Shown here: in pieces, positions 35,409 through 47,442 of the stretch
Layout: every line of letters begins with the position of its first letter
Position numbering within the stretch: position 1 is the first letter of the stretch
NCBI GenBank assembly: GCA_000310025.1
Contig: FN649727.1
Location: forward strand, 9,150,355 to 9,214,354
Direction of reading: 5' to 3'
DNA: 64,000 bases
Source: Ectocarpus siliculosus
Taxonomy: Eukaryota; Sar; Phaeophyceae; Ectocarpales; Ectocarpaceae
Made by a program: the position numbers and the translations under genes
Notes under the pieces: model-generated
The model's database searches: none
Seen by the model: only the letters and a program-made list of their open reading frames with translations
What the model was told of the DNA's origin: nothing

Positions 35409-36084
35409 GGTGTTGGTGATGTCGAACACAGAGCACAAGCCGCAGCTGAAGAGCTGCAGAGCACAACACAGGACAGGAGCACACAGCAACCCACCAGAGG
35501 GCGCCAGCGCGGGAGCACCGTGTGCGATTGAGAACCCCCCCCCCCCCCCCCCCTCTTGTGACCCTCCCTCATTCCCCCGTGTCGGCCGATTCGATCTGTC
35601 TCAGGTCCCCTGTCCCACTACACACGAAACTACACGCAAGACACGCTGCGCGCGTATGCAAGTCAGCGATGGTTGAACGAGCGAAGTGCTGCTCAAGGCC
35701 GGCCGTGCTACGCCGATGCAGAGTGATATCGTGCCTGGCCATCCCTGCCTTTGGGGGCGCATTGACAACGAGTCCAAATCAAGGGGTACGTCAAGACTCG
35801 CACGTTTGCCGCAAGTGCAGGTTGATCTCATGTGCCATCTGTGTGTGTCCAAACCCCTGAGATATACTATAGCGTACTCGCGTGGTTCCGTTAACAGCGT
35901 GTGCACATGATCGAGAGCGTCTCACTTGCGAAGATGAACTTGGCCTATGTCTTATGTCGCAGACTTCAAACAAACGTTTGAAAGAACACATGGAAGGTCA
36001 CGACACTGCTACATGTACTGCTGTAAGCTGTGTACGTACACTGGTGGAATAGCCTTGAGGTTGAACATTGAAGGGGGGGCCAAC
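35409..36084. promoter_or_regulatory. Divergent promoter region, Tab2 (-) / FAD monooxygenase (+)
   Basis: 676 bp between two start codons in opposite directions. It contains a C homopolymer near 35537-35553. No clear core promoter motif seen. Confidence 0.4.
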
Positions 36085-39000
36085 ATGAGCAGCAGCGGAG
36101 CAGCGGCCCATTTGCCTGCCAAGACCTGCCAAGAGCAAGTACGTACCATGTAGGTTTCGTCTAATCCAATCCTTCTTGCTCGTCCTACCGTCAGCAGCTG
36201 GATGTCGCTATTGTTGGAGGTGGAATCGCTGGGTTAGCGAGCGCGGTGTCTCTTCGCGCCATAGGAGGCGTGCGGAAAGTTCGGGTTTTCGAGAGGGGCG
36301 AGGGTTTTGGCGAGTACGGAGGTTTCGGACTGGCTCTTTGGCCCAATGGCCTACGCGCGCTGCGACATATGGACACATCGCTGCATGACGAGGTGGTGAG
36401 ATCTGGAAGGTGAGGGCTTGGTTGCCCTTGGGGGGTCTGTATGCGTGTGCGTCTGTCGCGCGTGTACACGCAAATGCTTGCAAAATGTTTCAAGACAAGC
36501 TGTTTATCATGCCATGCTTCATCTCCGGTGCTCGAGGAATCTTTCGGTGTACAGCAGTAGTGTGCGTAAGGAACAAGCCTGCCAGACATTAATTCACACG
36601 TTCCATCGAGCCGGGAGGACGGCTCCCCCATCCAAGGCTTCTGGTGCTCATGACAGCAACCACTCGGTAAATGAACGACTTGGCACTTCCACAGCACAGA
36701 CACCGGAGGGTGTAAGCATGCATACAAATGCGCCAGAAACGCATGAGAGCAGCCAGTCGTGGTAGGTCCGAGGTGTGGGAGTGTGCCTACGAGAGAGTGC
36801 CGCTTGCGCAAGGCCAACTCGTTTACCCGGTCTCTCTTGCTTCTCCCCCCCCCGCCATCCCCGCCCCGACTGCTGTCCGCGGCACCCGTCCGCGACTCAT
36901 GACTCTCGTGCAGCGTGATCGGGGAGCGGATGTTCACAACGGCCGAGTCCACGAGCATCGACTACTGCAGGGAGAGGGAGGCGTTCGGGCACCCTATGCT
37001 CTGCCTTCGCCTCCTAAGCCTTCACAACGCGCTCCGCCGGACTGCCCTGCGCCTGGGCTGCGATATCCTGTCCGGTATGTCCTGCGAGAAGGTCTATCCG
37101 TCCCTGGGGGAGGATGGGAAGAAGCGGGCGGCGTTGCTCATGGCCGTGGGGCAGGGACTGGAGGAGGAGGAAGAGGAGGAGGAGGTAGTATTGGCCGACT
37201 TTGTCATCGGTGCTGATGGTTTGAACAGCGTCGTTCGAGCGCGCCTTGGGGGTGAGTGAGGAGCGAGTCCGTGCACCGTTGGGGGTTGATCGTCTTGCTG
37301 AGAGATTGCGTGGTACAGCTGTAGAATGTGATGCTGGCCGTGGGACGTGTGGCGTGTCGTTCGCAGTCTTTTTGTTCCTTTTCATGACATTCGTCGTCAT
37401 GCCTCACATAAAACCGCAAACTGGCCTCTCAAGTGCGTTTTCAAGCAAATGTTTCCCCGGTATGGTGGAACTTCGCCATGACGAACGCGCTTGGTCTTGT
37501 TATCTTGACGCTGTTGACAATCTTGACACTCGAAACGGCATGTGCCAGTCACGAGGAAAAAAAGGCCCATGCGGCTGGCCCTTTTCGTCGACATGGAACG
37601 TGGTGGCCACTGGAAGCAAGCTAGTACAACACAATGCCCGTATCACTCGCGACAACCATCATCTTGGAGCCGTATCCAGTATCTTCCTTTGTGTGACCCC
37701 TCTCCCCCCCACACACCTTCCCCATATTGTTCGCGCAGACGACTCGAAGCCGCGCGACACGCACTGCGTGTGGTTTTTCGGGATCGTGGGGCACGCGGCA
37801 TGCCCGATACTGCTGCGGAGCCGAGTGCACACGTTTTTTCTCAGCGACCCGACCAAGGCGGCAAGCTTGATGCCGTGTGGCGACCACAACACCTACTGGG
37901 CGGTGGCGCTCACGGGTGACAATATCAAGGTGTGTGTGTGTGTGTGTGTTTTTTTTTTTTTGTGTGTGCCACGGACTCTTGATGCTCACCGCGACGAGAC
38001 TGCGGTATGCGTAGTAGACGACGCCCGTGAGCCGGTGTCGAATTTCAGCAAAAACGTTCAGGTCGCCCAAGAGGTTGGGTTGCTCATGAGAGACGGCGAT
38101 CCGCGATAAACCGGGCCGTGCAGAGCAGGACGGTGTTTCCATTTGTTGCCCTTGGTGTGAACCTCGGTGCTTCGTTGTTTTGTCCGCCTATGTCCCTGCT
38201 GTAAAAATTTGGCAATCATCAGGAGGCTATGGCGTTGAGGGGTGATGACCAGGAGATGAAACGCTTCCTGAAGGCTCAATTTGGAGAGTGCAACGCGCTG
38301 GTGAAACTCATCGAAGCAACACCCCCACATCAGGTCCATCGGCGACGTATCGAGGTGAGCGAAGCAGTGCGTTGAGGCCAAGCGACTATTATAGGGTAGG
38401 GTAGCATCTTGCGTCTCTTCTGCAGCGACGAGGCTAGTCTCGACACAGCAAGCCATTTCGATGGGTGGGTCTTGGCCGCTGTGGCCACAAACCCATTTTC
38501 TCGTCGTGCGCTGTCGCCCCGAAAGAGACCCGATCTTTTGCAAGACATATCCGGTTTCACTACACTTTGCTGGCATGGCGTATATTTTCTGTAACGAGTC
38601 GTCCAACCCGGCGTACAAGCGCGCCACCTCAGGAATGTGACCTTCCTGTCTCTGCAAAATTGTCCGCTCAACTACCCTAGGATCGTCCAGCGACGAAGTC
38701 GTTCGTGTCCGGCGCCGGTCCAGATGAGTTCTATTCCGCCCTTGTCGGCGACGCAGCACACCCGACGCGGCCGTCTCTGGGTCAGGGAGCCAACATGGCG
38801 CTCGAGGATGCGGTGCAGCTGGCCTTGGTGCTGCGGGAGACGACGTCGGTGCGTCGATTTACGGACAGTCATAGACGTGTTTCGGCATTTCATGCGCAAG
38901 ACAACTACATAGCTCGTTGTCTTTTTGCAGTGCTAGTACACAGAGACGGGGTTGTACCTCTTCTGTTTTGCTGGGTTGTCGAGGCGTTTGTGGGATTTGC

Positions 39001-39386
39001 CCTACTGCTGTACGCCGCTGCTCCCAGCCAGACTTTGGATGCGCCAGGCACGGGCCAGGTTTCTCCTCGCCCGCCGTGCTTGCTCCCCTAACGCTGCCTC
39101 TAAAACCCGTCGGGATCCCGGTCGCCTTTTCGCGCACGCATGACAGATAGAAGACGCTCTGAGACAGTACGATTCCGCGCGGGTACTCCGCTGCGCCAAG
39201 CTCCAGGGAGACTCCGACTTCGTGGCAGAGCAAGCCCTGAAGCTCGGCGAAGATGATTGGCCCGCCCACGGGGGTGACGGGCAGGCGAGCCGGAACAGGC
39301 CCGCCAATAAGGGCATGGGCGATGCCGAGTTTGTCTATAACTGGGAACCGTTGAAATTGCACCATTTCCCTTGGCAACCGAAGTAG
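36085..39386 (+). CDS. FAD-dependent monooxygenase (PHBH/UbiH-zeaxanthin epoxidase-like fold)
   Basis: Flavoprotein hydroxylase that would use NAD(P)H and O2 to hydroxylate or epoxidise an unknown substrate. Seven exons: 36085-36138, 36195-36409, 36914-37251, 37739-37929, 38223-38354, 38681-38848, 39147-39386; all phases agree; 445 residues. Three family signatures are present: the Rossmann GxGxxG in LDVAIVGGGIAGLASAVSLR (about 20-39), the DG motif VIGADGLNSVVRARL (about 187-201), and the GD motif LVGDAAHPTRPSLGQGANMA (331-350). After these comes EDALRQYDSARVLR, a usual C-terminal helix. A run of eight Glu encoded by GAG repeats sits just before the DG motif, probably a surface loop. The N-terminus has no clear signal peptide. 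The family covers salicylate hydroxylases, ubiquinone hydroxylases and zeaxanthin epoxidase; with no extra domain I cannot choose between them. Confidence 0.9.
37930..37961. repeat. (GT)n and T-run
   Basis: GT dinucleotides followed by 11 T at the 5' end of intron 4 of the FAD monooxygenase gene. The first GT is the splice donor, so the donor can slip among several GT steps. Confidence 0.8.
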
Positions 39387-40905
39387 AACCCGTGTGGTGC
39401 TCCTTGTATTGTATGGTTCAAGATATACGATAGTTAAAGCGAGGTGTGTTGTTGTGTGTTGCGCGGTTGTAGCTTTGAAGGCCGGTTCTTATTGTAGGGT
39501 GCCCATGGGATTGTTGTTAGATAAGCCGTCCTTGAGCAGTGCGTGACACGTGAGCGGTGCCCCTGTTTCCTGTATATTTTTTCGTTGTCACAACGAATGC
39601 AATGAGGAGAGGTTAGGAAGAGGTCGTAGATGAACTCTGGTTTGTAAGTACTCCTCTCTGTGAGAGGCGTGAGTAGATGGTGTAACGGGCGGTGTGAGCG
39701 TTTCCGGCGAGAGAGACTAGAAATACACGTGGATATGTGATTGTGTGCGCCCAAGGGAAGCAACAGAGACGGTCCTTCCTGTCTGTGCATGTTGTTTGTT
39801 GGGCAGAGTCCCCTTTGCGATGGTGATTGCGGCAAGTGTCTTGGTCTGTTTTGATTATGCGCCGGGGATGCTGCGAATGACGTTCGTGTTGTGGTGTTAC
39901 AACCAGGTGGATCTCGCTGTTTGGATACAGCCATGATCTGTCTTTGAGACAACTTGATAAATTAATAAACTTGTCAGCGACGTTCCGTTCGCGGGCAGAC
40001 AGGCCACAGAGCAGGCACGTTCCGGTCTCTATTGTATGTTTGCATGCGGGTGAAGAAACATAAGTCGTGCTGCGATGCGTGAAATACTCGGCGCGCCAAG
40101 GTGGTATCATACGTGCCTCTTTGTGGTATGAGCTCTGATATTTGGCGGTTTATTGGTGTTGACTCCTCTTCTAAAAAGATCGCTCCAATTCTTAAATTCT
40201 TGTGCTGCTTTCCAATCCTACCGTTGCAGGTCTAAAAGGCTAAACGTCTCGATTGACACAGCCCTTGATACAGTACACGGTCGAGATGCAACCATCTTGT
40301 TCGCTTGTCCGCTTCTCACCGGGTGGCTAGCTTTGCGCAGAATACTCTTTCACCACCCGCAAGTCTCTTCTCAGGACGCAATCACCCGAGATTTTTTTTT
40401 TTTTCACAAGTATGAAGATACTACAGAATTACAGAATATTCTGTTGTTGTCGCGAACAGCTCTGTATCTTGGGGATCAGAGGTTTGAGGGTAAAGTCATA
40501 ATGGATTCAAGGTTTAGCTGACTTCTACCTTGCGTCAAAACTGCATTTCACATTTGTCGCGGCGCCGGGGGCGCAGTTTCCCGTGGTGGTTCGCTATGTT
40601 TTCAGGTTGTTTTGACCGCCGGCATGTGCCCCCCCCCCTCCCATCTAATACGCGTAGCCCCTTCCTTTTTTTTTTTTGCTCTTTCGTTGCCAGGAGGCTG
40701 AACTGCCGACCCGCTCGTCACCTCGCTGCTGTCCCCTTCTTCACCGCCCTCACGAGTTCACTCTCTCTCTCTCTCTCTCTCTCGATCTCTCTCTCGATCT
40801 CTTCCTCTCCCTCGACCCCTCTACAGCTTTAGTAGACTCTTGTAGGGGCGGCCGTGCCCTATCTCCTCGACCTGAACAGCAGGCGTCATCCGGCGTCAAC
40901 AAGAA
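39387..40905. other. Intergenic; 3' flank of monooxygenase and upstream region of zinc-cluster gene
   Basis: No coding exon recognised. A long minus-strand open frame at 39434-40110 lacks domain-like sequence. The (CT)n tract at 40761-40805 lies about 100 bp upstream of the zinc-cluster start codon and may be in its 5' UTR or promoter. Confidence 0.45.
40761..40805. repeat. (CT)n microsatellite upstream of the zinc-cluster gene
   Basis: CT dinucleotides interrupted by two CGAT steps. Pyrimidine tracts like this are common near eukaryotic transcription starts; a role here is speculation. Confidence 0.85.
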
Positions 40906-43900
40906 ATGCCTCCAATGCACCCAGGGCAGCAGCCCAAGCGACGAAGAAGGAGGCGCAGGCCAGGGGAAGAAGAGGAGCCTGTGCTCCGGACCACGTGTGA
41001 TGCATGCACGTCGGCAAAGGTCAAGTGAGTCATAACTGGCGTGTGTCATCTCTTGTCGGTATCATCCATGTTCAACTCGTTTTCTGCTCTGGTTTCGAGA
41101 TGTAGGGTTCGTTGAGGCTGGCTTCAAGAGGGTGATTTCAAAGCAGCCCCCCTCATCAACAACATTTTGCCTGCAATCATCAAGTCAGCGCTGAAGGTTG
41201 TTGCGCTTGCTAGCCTTGGGAGCTGCTGCCAACCTGAGTGTCTTTGTAGTGTAAGATGTGTTGGGCCAGTTTTGGCCAATTCAGTCTTCTCGGCAAACGC
41301 CCGAGGACACTTTTCTCTCGGAGATGGTGGGTCGCCGGTAATGGTATGAAGAGAGCCGGGAGAGCAAAATCTGACGGCTCACACACATACAACGCTGCTG
41401 TTTTTTGTCCCGCACGACAGCCTGCGTGTGTGCCTACGGCGGTTGCTGTAGTTCTGCCCTTGTGTCCGCGAGGTCGACTAAGCTACTCTTCGTACAGCTA
41501 TTGAGTGGGCTTCTTACAGGTTTACCAATGTTGATGTATGCTTACGTGTTTTTCAGCGGTACACGGAATGGAGTGTACCGCACAACATGTGTCCCGTGTC
41601 CAGGACGATACAGTAATATTATTGCTGTCGCCAACTGCTGTCAACCATTCCAACGGCGTTTTTTGTCATCATTGCAGCGCCGTTTAATTCTCGCATGCTA
41701 CAAATAGTTTGGTGAGCTATTGCTCGTGCGAGGTACGCCCTCACAGCAGCAGTGCCTCGCACATCGACATGGGGGCACCATCCACAGCAGCAATATTGTA
41801 TATGGTACATATTGTACATAGGCCGCACGGGTCAATGTCGCACTCTATCAATCTTTTTTACTGGAGAAATTGCGTGCAGGCGTGGCGAGTGGCAATGACC
41901 CGAGGGCTCCACTCAGGCCTACTCGGTGCCATTTTTTCGTGAGAGACACGACGTGTGCATGCGCACATTCTGCTACACCTCTGGTACCATTGCCGCCTTA
42001 CGGTCAACAAGCCCTTGTTGTGTCTCGTGTTGATGGTTTCGCCGGTGCAGCGCCCGTGGAGTCGCAGCAAAATCTCTGTGAATGGGCAGCAGCAATTCCC
42101 TTGTTGCCTCTGGCGGGGTCTCTTCTGAAATCTTGCACATTCTTGGGCGTGTGCGGCAGTTTGCCAAGTCTGTCTCTCGCTCCTGCTGTGCTTCACGCCA
42201 CCCTTGGCGCAGCCGAGGTCTCAATGCCCGTGGTCTTCCAAAACAGCAGTGGCAGGTGGCACCCTACAGAACTATTATAGTAGGAGAAACTACAGAGCAA
42301 ACAAATGGTGTGTGTGTCAGTGTCAGTTAGTCCATCAAATAAAAGGCAAACGGCGCCGACAGCTTCAGGAAGATAATGGAATTACTTTACCGAAGCCGTG
42401 CCACATTTCTCCGTCTTCCGTAGTAGGGTCGTGCAGTCACGCCTCTCATTCACAAGGCTTCCATTGAAATATGTGGATACCATCCAAAGGCTGCAACAAG
42501 TTTGTGAACAACGCGGTTGCGTCGTTAACCGCACTCATCCCTCGGGTCATCCATACGCACCCTTGCTTATCCGTTCTAAAGTACTAGAATTAGTTGTTCC
42601 GAAAGTTTTCACAAAAAAAAAAGAGTGCATCTATCTCGCTCCCTCTGCCTCAAGATTGTGGAAGATTTTCGAGAATTTTTTCCTCATGCAACAACGCGAT
42701 CTGCTCTCGGGAATTCGGGAAGTGCTAACCACCTTGGCCGGAAAAAAATGTTGGTATGCTATGCATATCGACTGCCAACAAGTTTCCCACCCTGTTCGTA
42801 TCCCAATCCCAACCCTCACGACCAGCAGTTGCACACATTGTACGTGCGCAGGTGGAGGTATTCCAGCATGGAGACATCAGTGAACATGAAGCATTTTTAG
42901 GCGAAGGTGGCATGCTCCACTTCTGCCGCGGTCTTTCAAATCCCCCTCTCATGCACTGACGGATGAATTAACAGGGATGCATGCCTATTACGCCGACGGA
43001 CGAATCATTCGTTCCGCCCTTGGTCTGTCAGGTGCAACGGCGAGAAGCCATGCGTGCGCTGCAGCAACAAGAACATCCAGTGCGAGTACACGTTCAAGAA
43101 GCGCTGCGGCCCGAAGCGGCGCAAGGGCGTCTCCGGGGACAGGAACGGCGGCCTGCTGGCTCCCTACCCGGACGGCTTGAACGGCAGCAAGGTGGTTGGC
43201 CTGAACGAGCACCTCCGCGGGGAGCCCACTACCCTCAACAAGGACGAGGTCGAGTGCGTGGACGTGTTCATGCAGAACATCAACTCCTTCCTGCCGCTCA
43301 CGACGATGGACACGGTGAAGAGGGCAGCGAAGGCGACTGCCCCTGCGGCCGGCGGCGGGGAGGGCAGCGAGGAGGAGGAGGAGGATCAGCATGACACCGA
43401 GACCGAGGAGCGCAGCCAGTTCCACCACGCAGGGAAGGCCATGCTCCACGGGGCCATCGCCCTAGGGGCGGAGTTCCTCGAGAAGGAGGAGGTGTCCGTG
43501 ACGCGTGCCGTGGCTGCCCGGGAGGAGATCAAAGAGTGGTGAGTTGCAGTGCGGAGACGGAGCGGGCCTGGCGTTGGCCCGGCGGCGCTGGGTGGGACGA
43601 TGTGTTCTTAGTGTGGATAAATAGGCGAGATGCCCCGTTGGCATGTGTGCTGGTCGACCCTTTGTCTGGCTGCTGTGTGTAGTGTTGGGATGGTAGGAAT
43701 CGATTTGCCCTCTTGGGTTGTTGGCGAGAGCGGGAGAGCCGGCTCGTTGTTGGATCCCGCCCCGCGTTTCTGACGCTGTAAATATTCAGCGCGTTATTTG
43801 GTTTCTTGTTACCGTTTCTCTGCTGGTGGCCGCTCCGTTCGATGCAGCTTCGACGCTGCAGCACCGGAGCTGGTGGCAGCGCACCTAATCCTGGCGCTGT

Positions 43901-44856
43901 ACTGGACGCACCAGATGGATTCTTCTAAGATCAACCGCTACATCGGCCTCGCGCACCAGAGCAATGACATCCTTAGCGACTCCCCCGGCGCGCTGGTAGC
44001 CTCCTTAACTTTCGTCAGCGTTATTCTCTACGACGCCAAGGTGAGCAAAAAATGGGCGGCAGGGGACGAACGATTTGCTGAGTTTTTGGCGGGTGTTTGT
44101 TCGATCCTGGCGGGAAGGAGTGCCTGGAATCATTAGCCTGATCATGCAGATAGATGGCTGGTACGGAAGGTGGTCGGGTGAAATAGTCCCATGGGCTTTC
44201 GAACACGCGGTGTGCAGGCATACGTCGTCTCAGGCTTGCAGCTGCTTAGGCGCCGAGAATAGATCGGATAGTTGAAGACAACACCCATTGCTCCACAAAG
44301 TTGCCGGGCAATTGTTGTTGCTCCGCTCTCCGCAATCCAAATTCTACACTTGTTTGATGGGCAGTTTACTAACCGTTTGTTACTTGACGAGCACACGCCG
44401 GGCACACGTCCCGCGGTGAAGCCCGTTCCTCTCAACTACGGCACCCACGGACCCGTTGTTCTACCACCTCTTGCCCTCTCACAGAAATGTGTTTTACCGG
44501 ATGTGTCTGCTTTGAGCACACGGCTTTCTTGGGTGATTCGGTGCCCGGGGCATTGTCAGTATGTATAAATAATCTATGTGTGATTTTACTCTCTCTCTCT
44601 CTCACACACCACCGCTCTCTGGGTTGGTTCAAGGATTGTCGGATGACACGAATCAAGGGCATGCTACACTCGCTATTTCACCGCACCGACCCATGCGTTT
44701 GCCCCAGGGTGCTGCCTCCCACGGATGTTGAGTGTACTTCCGCCGGTGGTACCTGCTTATCGCGTAGCTTGGGATTGATGTATTGGGGGCGGGGCGGCGA
44801 AAGCCGCCATTCGCCTCGTAAAATTACAATGTTTCATGTGTTTGCTCTCTCCCTTC

Positions 44857-44943
<87 letters not shown>

Positions 44944-46809
44944 TCTCTCTCTCGTCCTGGCTCTTCCAACACAGGTGGTGAGCAGCATAGGGTGCCTGGT
45001 GAAGCCGCCGGGGTCGTCGAACCGTGCGGGCATCCCCTCGTCCAGCAACCCTGCCGCCTGCCAGGAGCGCGTGCTCAACATCCTGAGCTACGTGTTGCTT
45101 GCGATCCACAACCGATCGTCGAGGTCCAACCTGGCGGGGAACCCCGCGATGTCGACCGGGGACTGGGATCCGAAGGCGATGACGGAGCACATCTACGAGG
45201 CTAAGGCCCTGCTGGACAAGGGGTCCGCGGGGGGCGGGCCTAACGACATCTCCCGGTGCATCGTGGTGGTCCTCCAGGCGTACTTCCTGCTGCTGACGAA
45301 CAACCGCCGGCAGGCCATCGTGATCACGGAGCCCCTGGCGGACCTGGTCGCCGACAACCCGCTCGTGCTGCGCCTGCCGATCGTCTGGTCGCTCGTAGGG
45401 TGCGTGCGCGTGCTGCTGGACGGGGCGGACCGAACGATCGCGGTGGAGCGGCTGCAGTCGGCGATGGCGCCGCTCGCCAACCACCTGGGGTTCTCGACGG
45501 ACGAGAGCCTGGTCGAGCAGGAGCTGATGAGCGTCTTCAATGGCAAGCAGGGGTTGACAAAGCGGAAGGGTGCGACGACGGCACCGTCGGCGGCGGCGGC
45601 GGCGGCTTCGGCAGCGGCGTCTCAGGACTTGGCGGCCACGACTGGCGACATCCTCGTGAGGAGCAGCAGGTGAGAGCCAGTGTAGCTTCGAGCGGCGTCT
45701 GTTGGTTGTGGTGCAGGGATGAACCAGCAACCGATTTCTTGACCTTGTATCGATGCACGTTCTGGGCTGGGGAACGCATCCAACTACTTTGAAGTGCTTT
45801 GGACTGCTGTGTTTTTTCGTGTCCTGCTTGTGACCCCCGGGCTACACCCATCCTCCGTGGAGAGGGTGGGTGGTTTCGACTAAACGGTTGTCGCTGTCCG
45901 TTGCCGTTCAAGCTCACCGTGTCGTCTTTAGCTCTTGGGGCATACACGCTACTACTGTACGTTAACCTTTCCCTTTTCGGTATCGGTGTTCCCTCAGGGC
46001 CCAGACTTCGTCCCTCAATGTGACGGCGCAAGACTACTCCCACCGTGGACGATCGACGATCAACATGCTCGCCCTGGAGCCTTCGCCGGCCCCACGACGG
46101 CGCGGTTTACCCACCTCGGCGACCAGGCAAGGTGGCTCTGCCGCCGGCGGCGGGGGCGGCGTCGCAACATCCCTCTTGTCGGCGGCGATGGTATCCTCCG
46201 GGGAACCGCCGGTGGAGGCGTCGTCCCCTCCCCCGTCGCGGGCGGGCGCGCTCACCAGGCTGCCGGCGGCCCGCGGCGGCTCGCTGTCGATCCCGACCCC
46301 TTTCGTCCCGAAGCAGGCGATGCTCCAGCTCGACATGCCGTTCATGGGCAGTTCTTTCCTGAACAACAACCCGCCCGCCGCTGTGCAGCCAGGCACGGAC
46401 GGCGTGTCGGTCATGATCAAGAGGGACCTGGGCCTGCCTCAGCAGGGCGGCCACGCCGCCGCCGCCGCCGGGGGGGGGGGGGACGAGCCGAGAGAGAGGG
46501 ACGAGACCCTGCTTGACAAGCTTGACGTGAGCCGGGCGCAGATGATGAGGGAGCAGCGGGAGCAGCAGCAGAGCTTTAGCGCCGACGCGCCGGTGCCGTC
46601 GTTGGACGAGGCTGCCGGCGAAGGGGACGGGGCCGGGCTCGAGGACGAGGACGGCCGGCAACAGAGCTTCAAGGCCGACGCTCCCGTTACCCTGGACGAC
46701 GGCGTCAAGCTCGGGGAGGACCGGAGGGAGCTCATGGCCAAGCAGCAGGTGCAACAGAGCTTCGTTGCGGACGCCCCGGTGTCTCTCGAGCAGGTGAGAG
46801 TCTCAATGT

Positions 46810-46851
<42 letters not shown>

Positions 46852-47442
46852 CAACGTGTTAGCTTGTCTTGGGTGTTTTCTGTCATGATGACATGAGACG
46901 CTGATGGTGGGCCGTGCGGTCCTCTGATGGATGCGCATGGTATCTTTGGTGTATTGAAGTCACCCGAGGGTTTCGATGAGGGATCTGTCAAGACGGCGAT
47001 TGCAAGCTACAGAGTAACTTGAATGCAACATCTGAATGCAACATCGAGAGTCGATCATAACATATCCCACTTGTTGATCTCCTAATATGTGGGATTTGAG
47101 ACGTTAACACCATAGTCCGAGACGGTAACCCATGTGGTAGGCTTGCACCTCCCGCTTTTGTAGACCTCTCCCTCAGCAGCTAAAAACATCACACGCAAAC
47201 CGCATGTGGCTGTGTGGTTGGCTCACTCTGCTTCTACCCTGGTCAGGGCCTGCCGATGCTCTTCTCATCCCCTGGTTGCTCGCTTTTCGATGCTTTCTCC
47301 GGTGCAGGTGGAGTCGAACATGGCCCGGTTGGGTGTCTCACATCCAGACGACGAAGACCAATCCAGTAGAATCGTTACTTCGATGGACCTTGAAGTGGCG
47401 GCGGAATTGTTGGCAACAAAGACAACAAGTTTCATCTCGTAG
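40906..47442 (+). CDS. Zn(2)-Cys(6) binuclear cluster transcription factor
   Basis: Likely sequence-specific nuclear DNA-binding regulator. Six exons: 40906-41024, 43032-43538, 43848-44040, 44975-45669, 45998-46793, 47308-47442; phases agree at each join; 814 residues. A basic N-terminus (KRRRRRRR, residues 11-18) precedes a canonical cluster with Cys at 31, 34, 41, 47, 50 and 57 (C-x2-C-x6-C-x5-C-x2-C-x6-C) and a basic linker (KKRCGPKRRK). The 2.0 kb intron 1 falls between Lys40 and Cys41, inside the cluster. The middle region (exons 3-4) is helical and hydrophobic (ELVAAHLILALYWTHQMD, RLPIVWSLVGCVRVLLDG) and may be a divergent version of the fungal-type middle homology region. Exon 5 is low-complexity Gly/Ala/Pro and carries three copies of QQSFxADAPV spaced about 30 residues (near 694, 724 and 755). 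The ending LLATKTTSFIS is short. Zinc clusters of this type are mainly fungal, with scattered protist examples. Confidence 0.87.
44866..44953. repeat. (CT)n microsatellite in intron 3 of the zinc-cluster gene
   Basis: About 40 CT units ending roughly 20 nt before the acceptor of exon 4 at 44975, so it also acts as the polypyrimidine tract. Confidence 0.95.
46808..46851. repeat. (CAG)n trinucleotide repeat
   Basis: About 14 AGC/CAG units just inside intron 5 of the zinc-cluster gene, immediately after the donor. Each CAG is a potential acceptor-like AG. Confidence 0.9.

Noticed and set aside
44834-45730. 298-codon minus-strand frame with RERERE repeats
   Set aside because: Antisense of zinc-cluster exon 4 fused to the (CT)n repeat; the Arg-Glu repeat is just the microsatellite.
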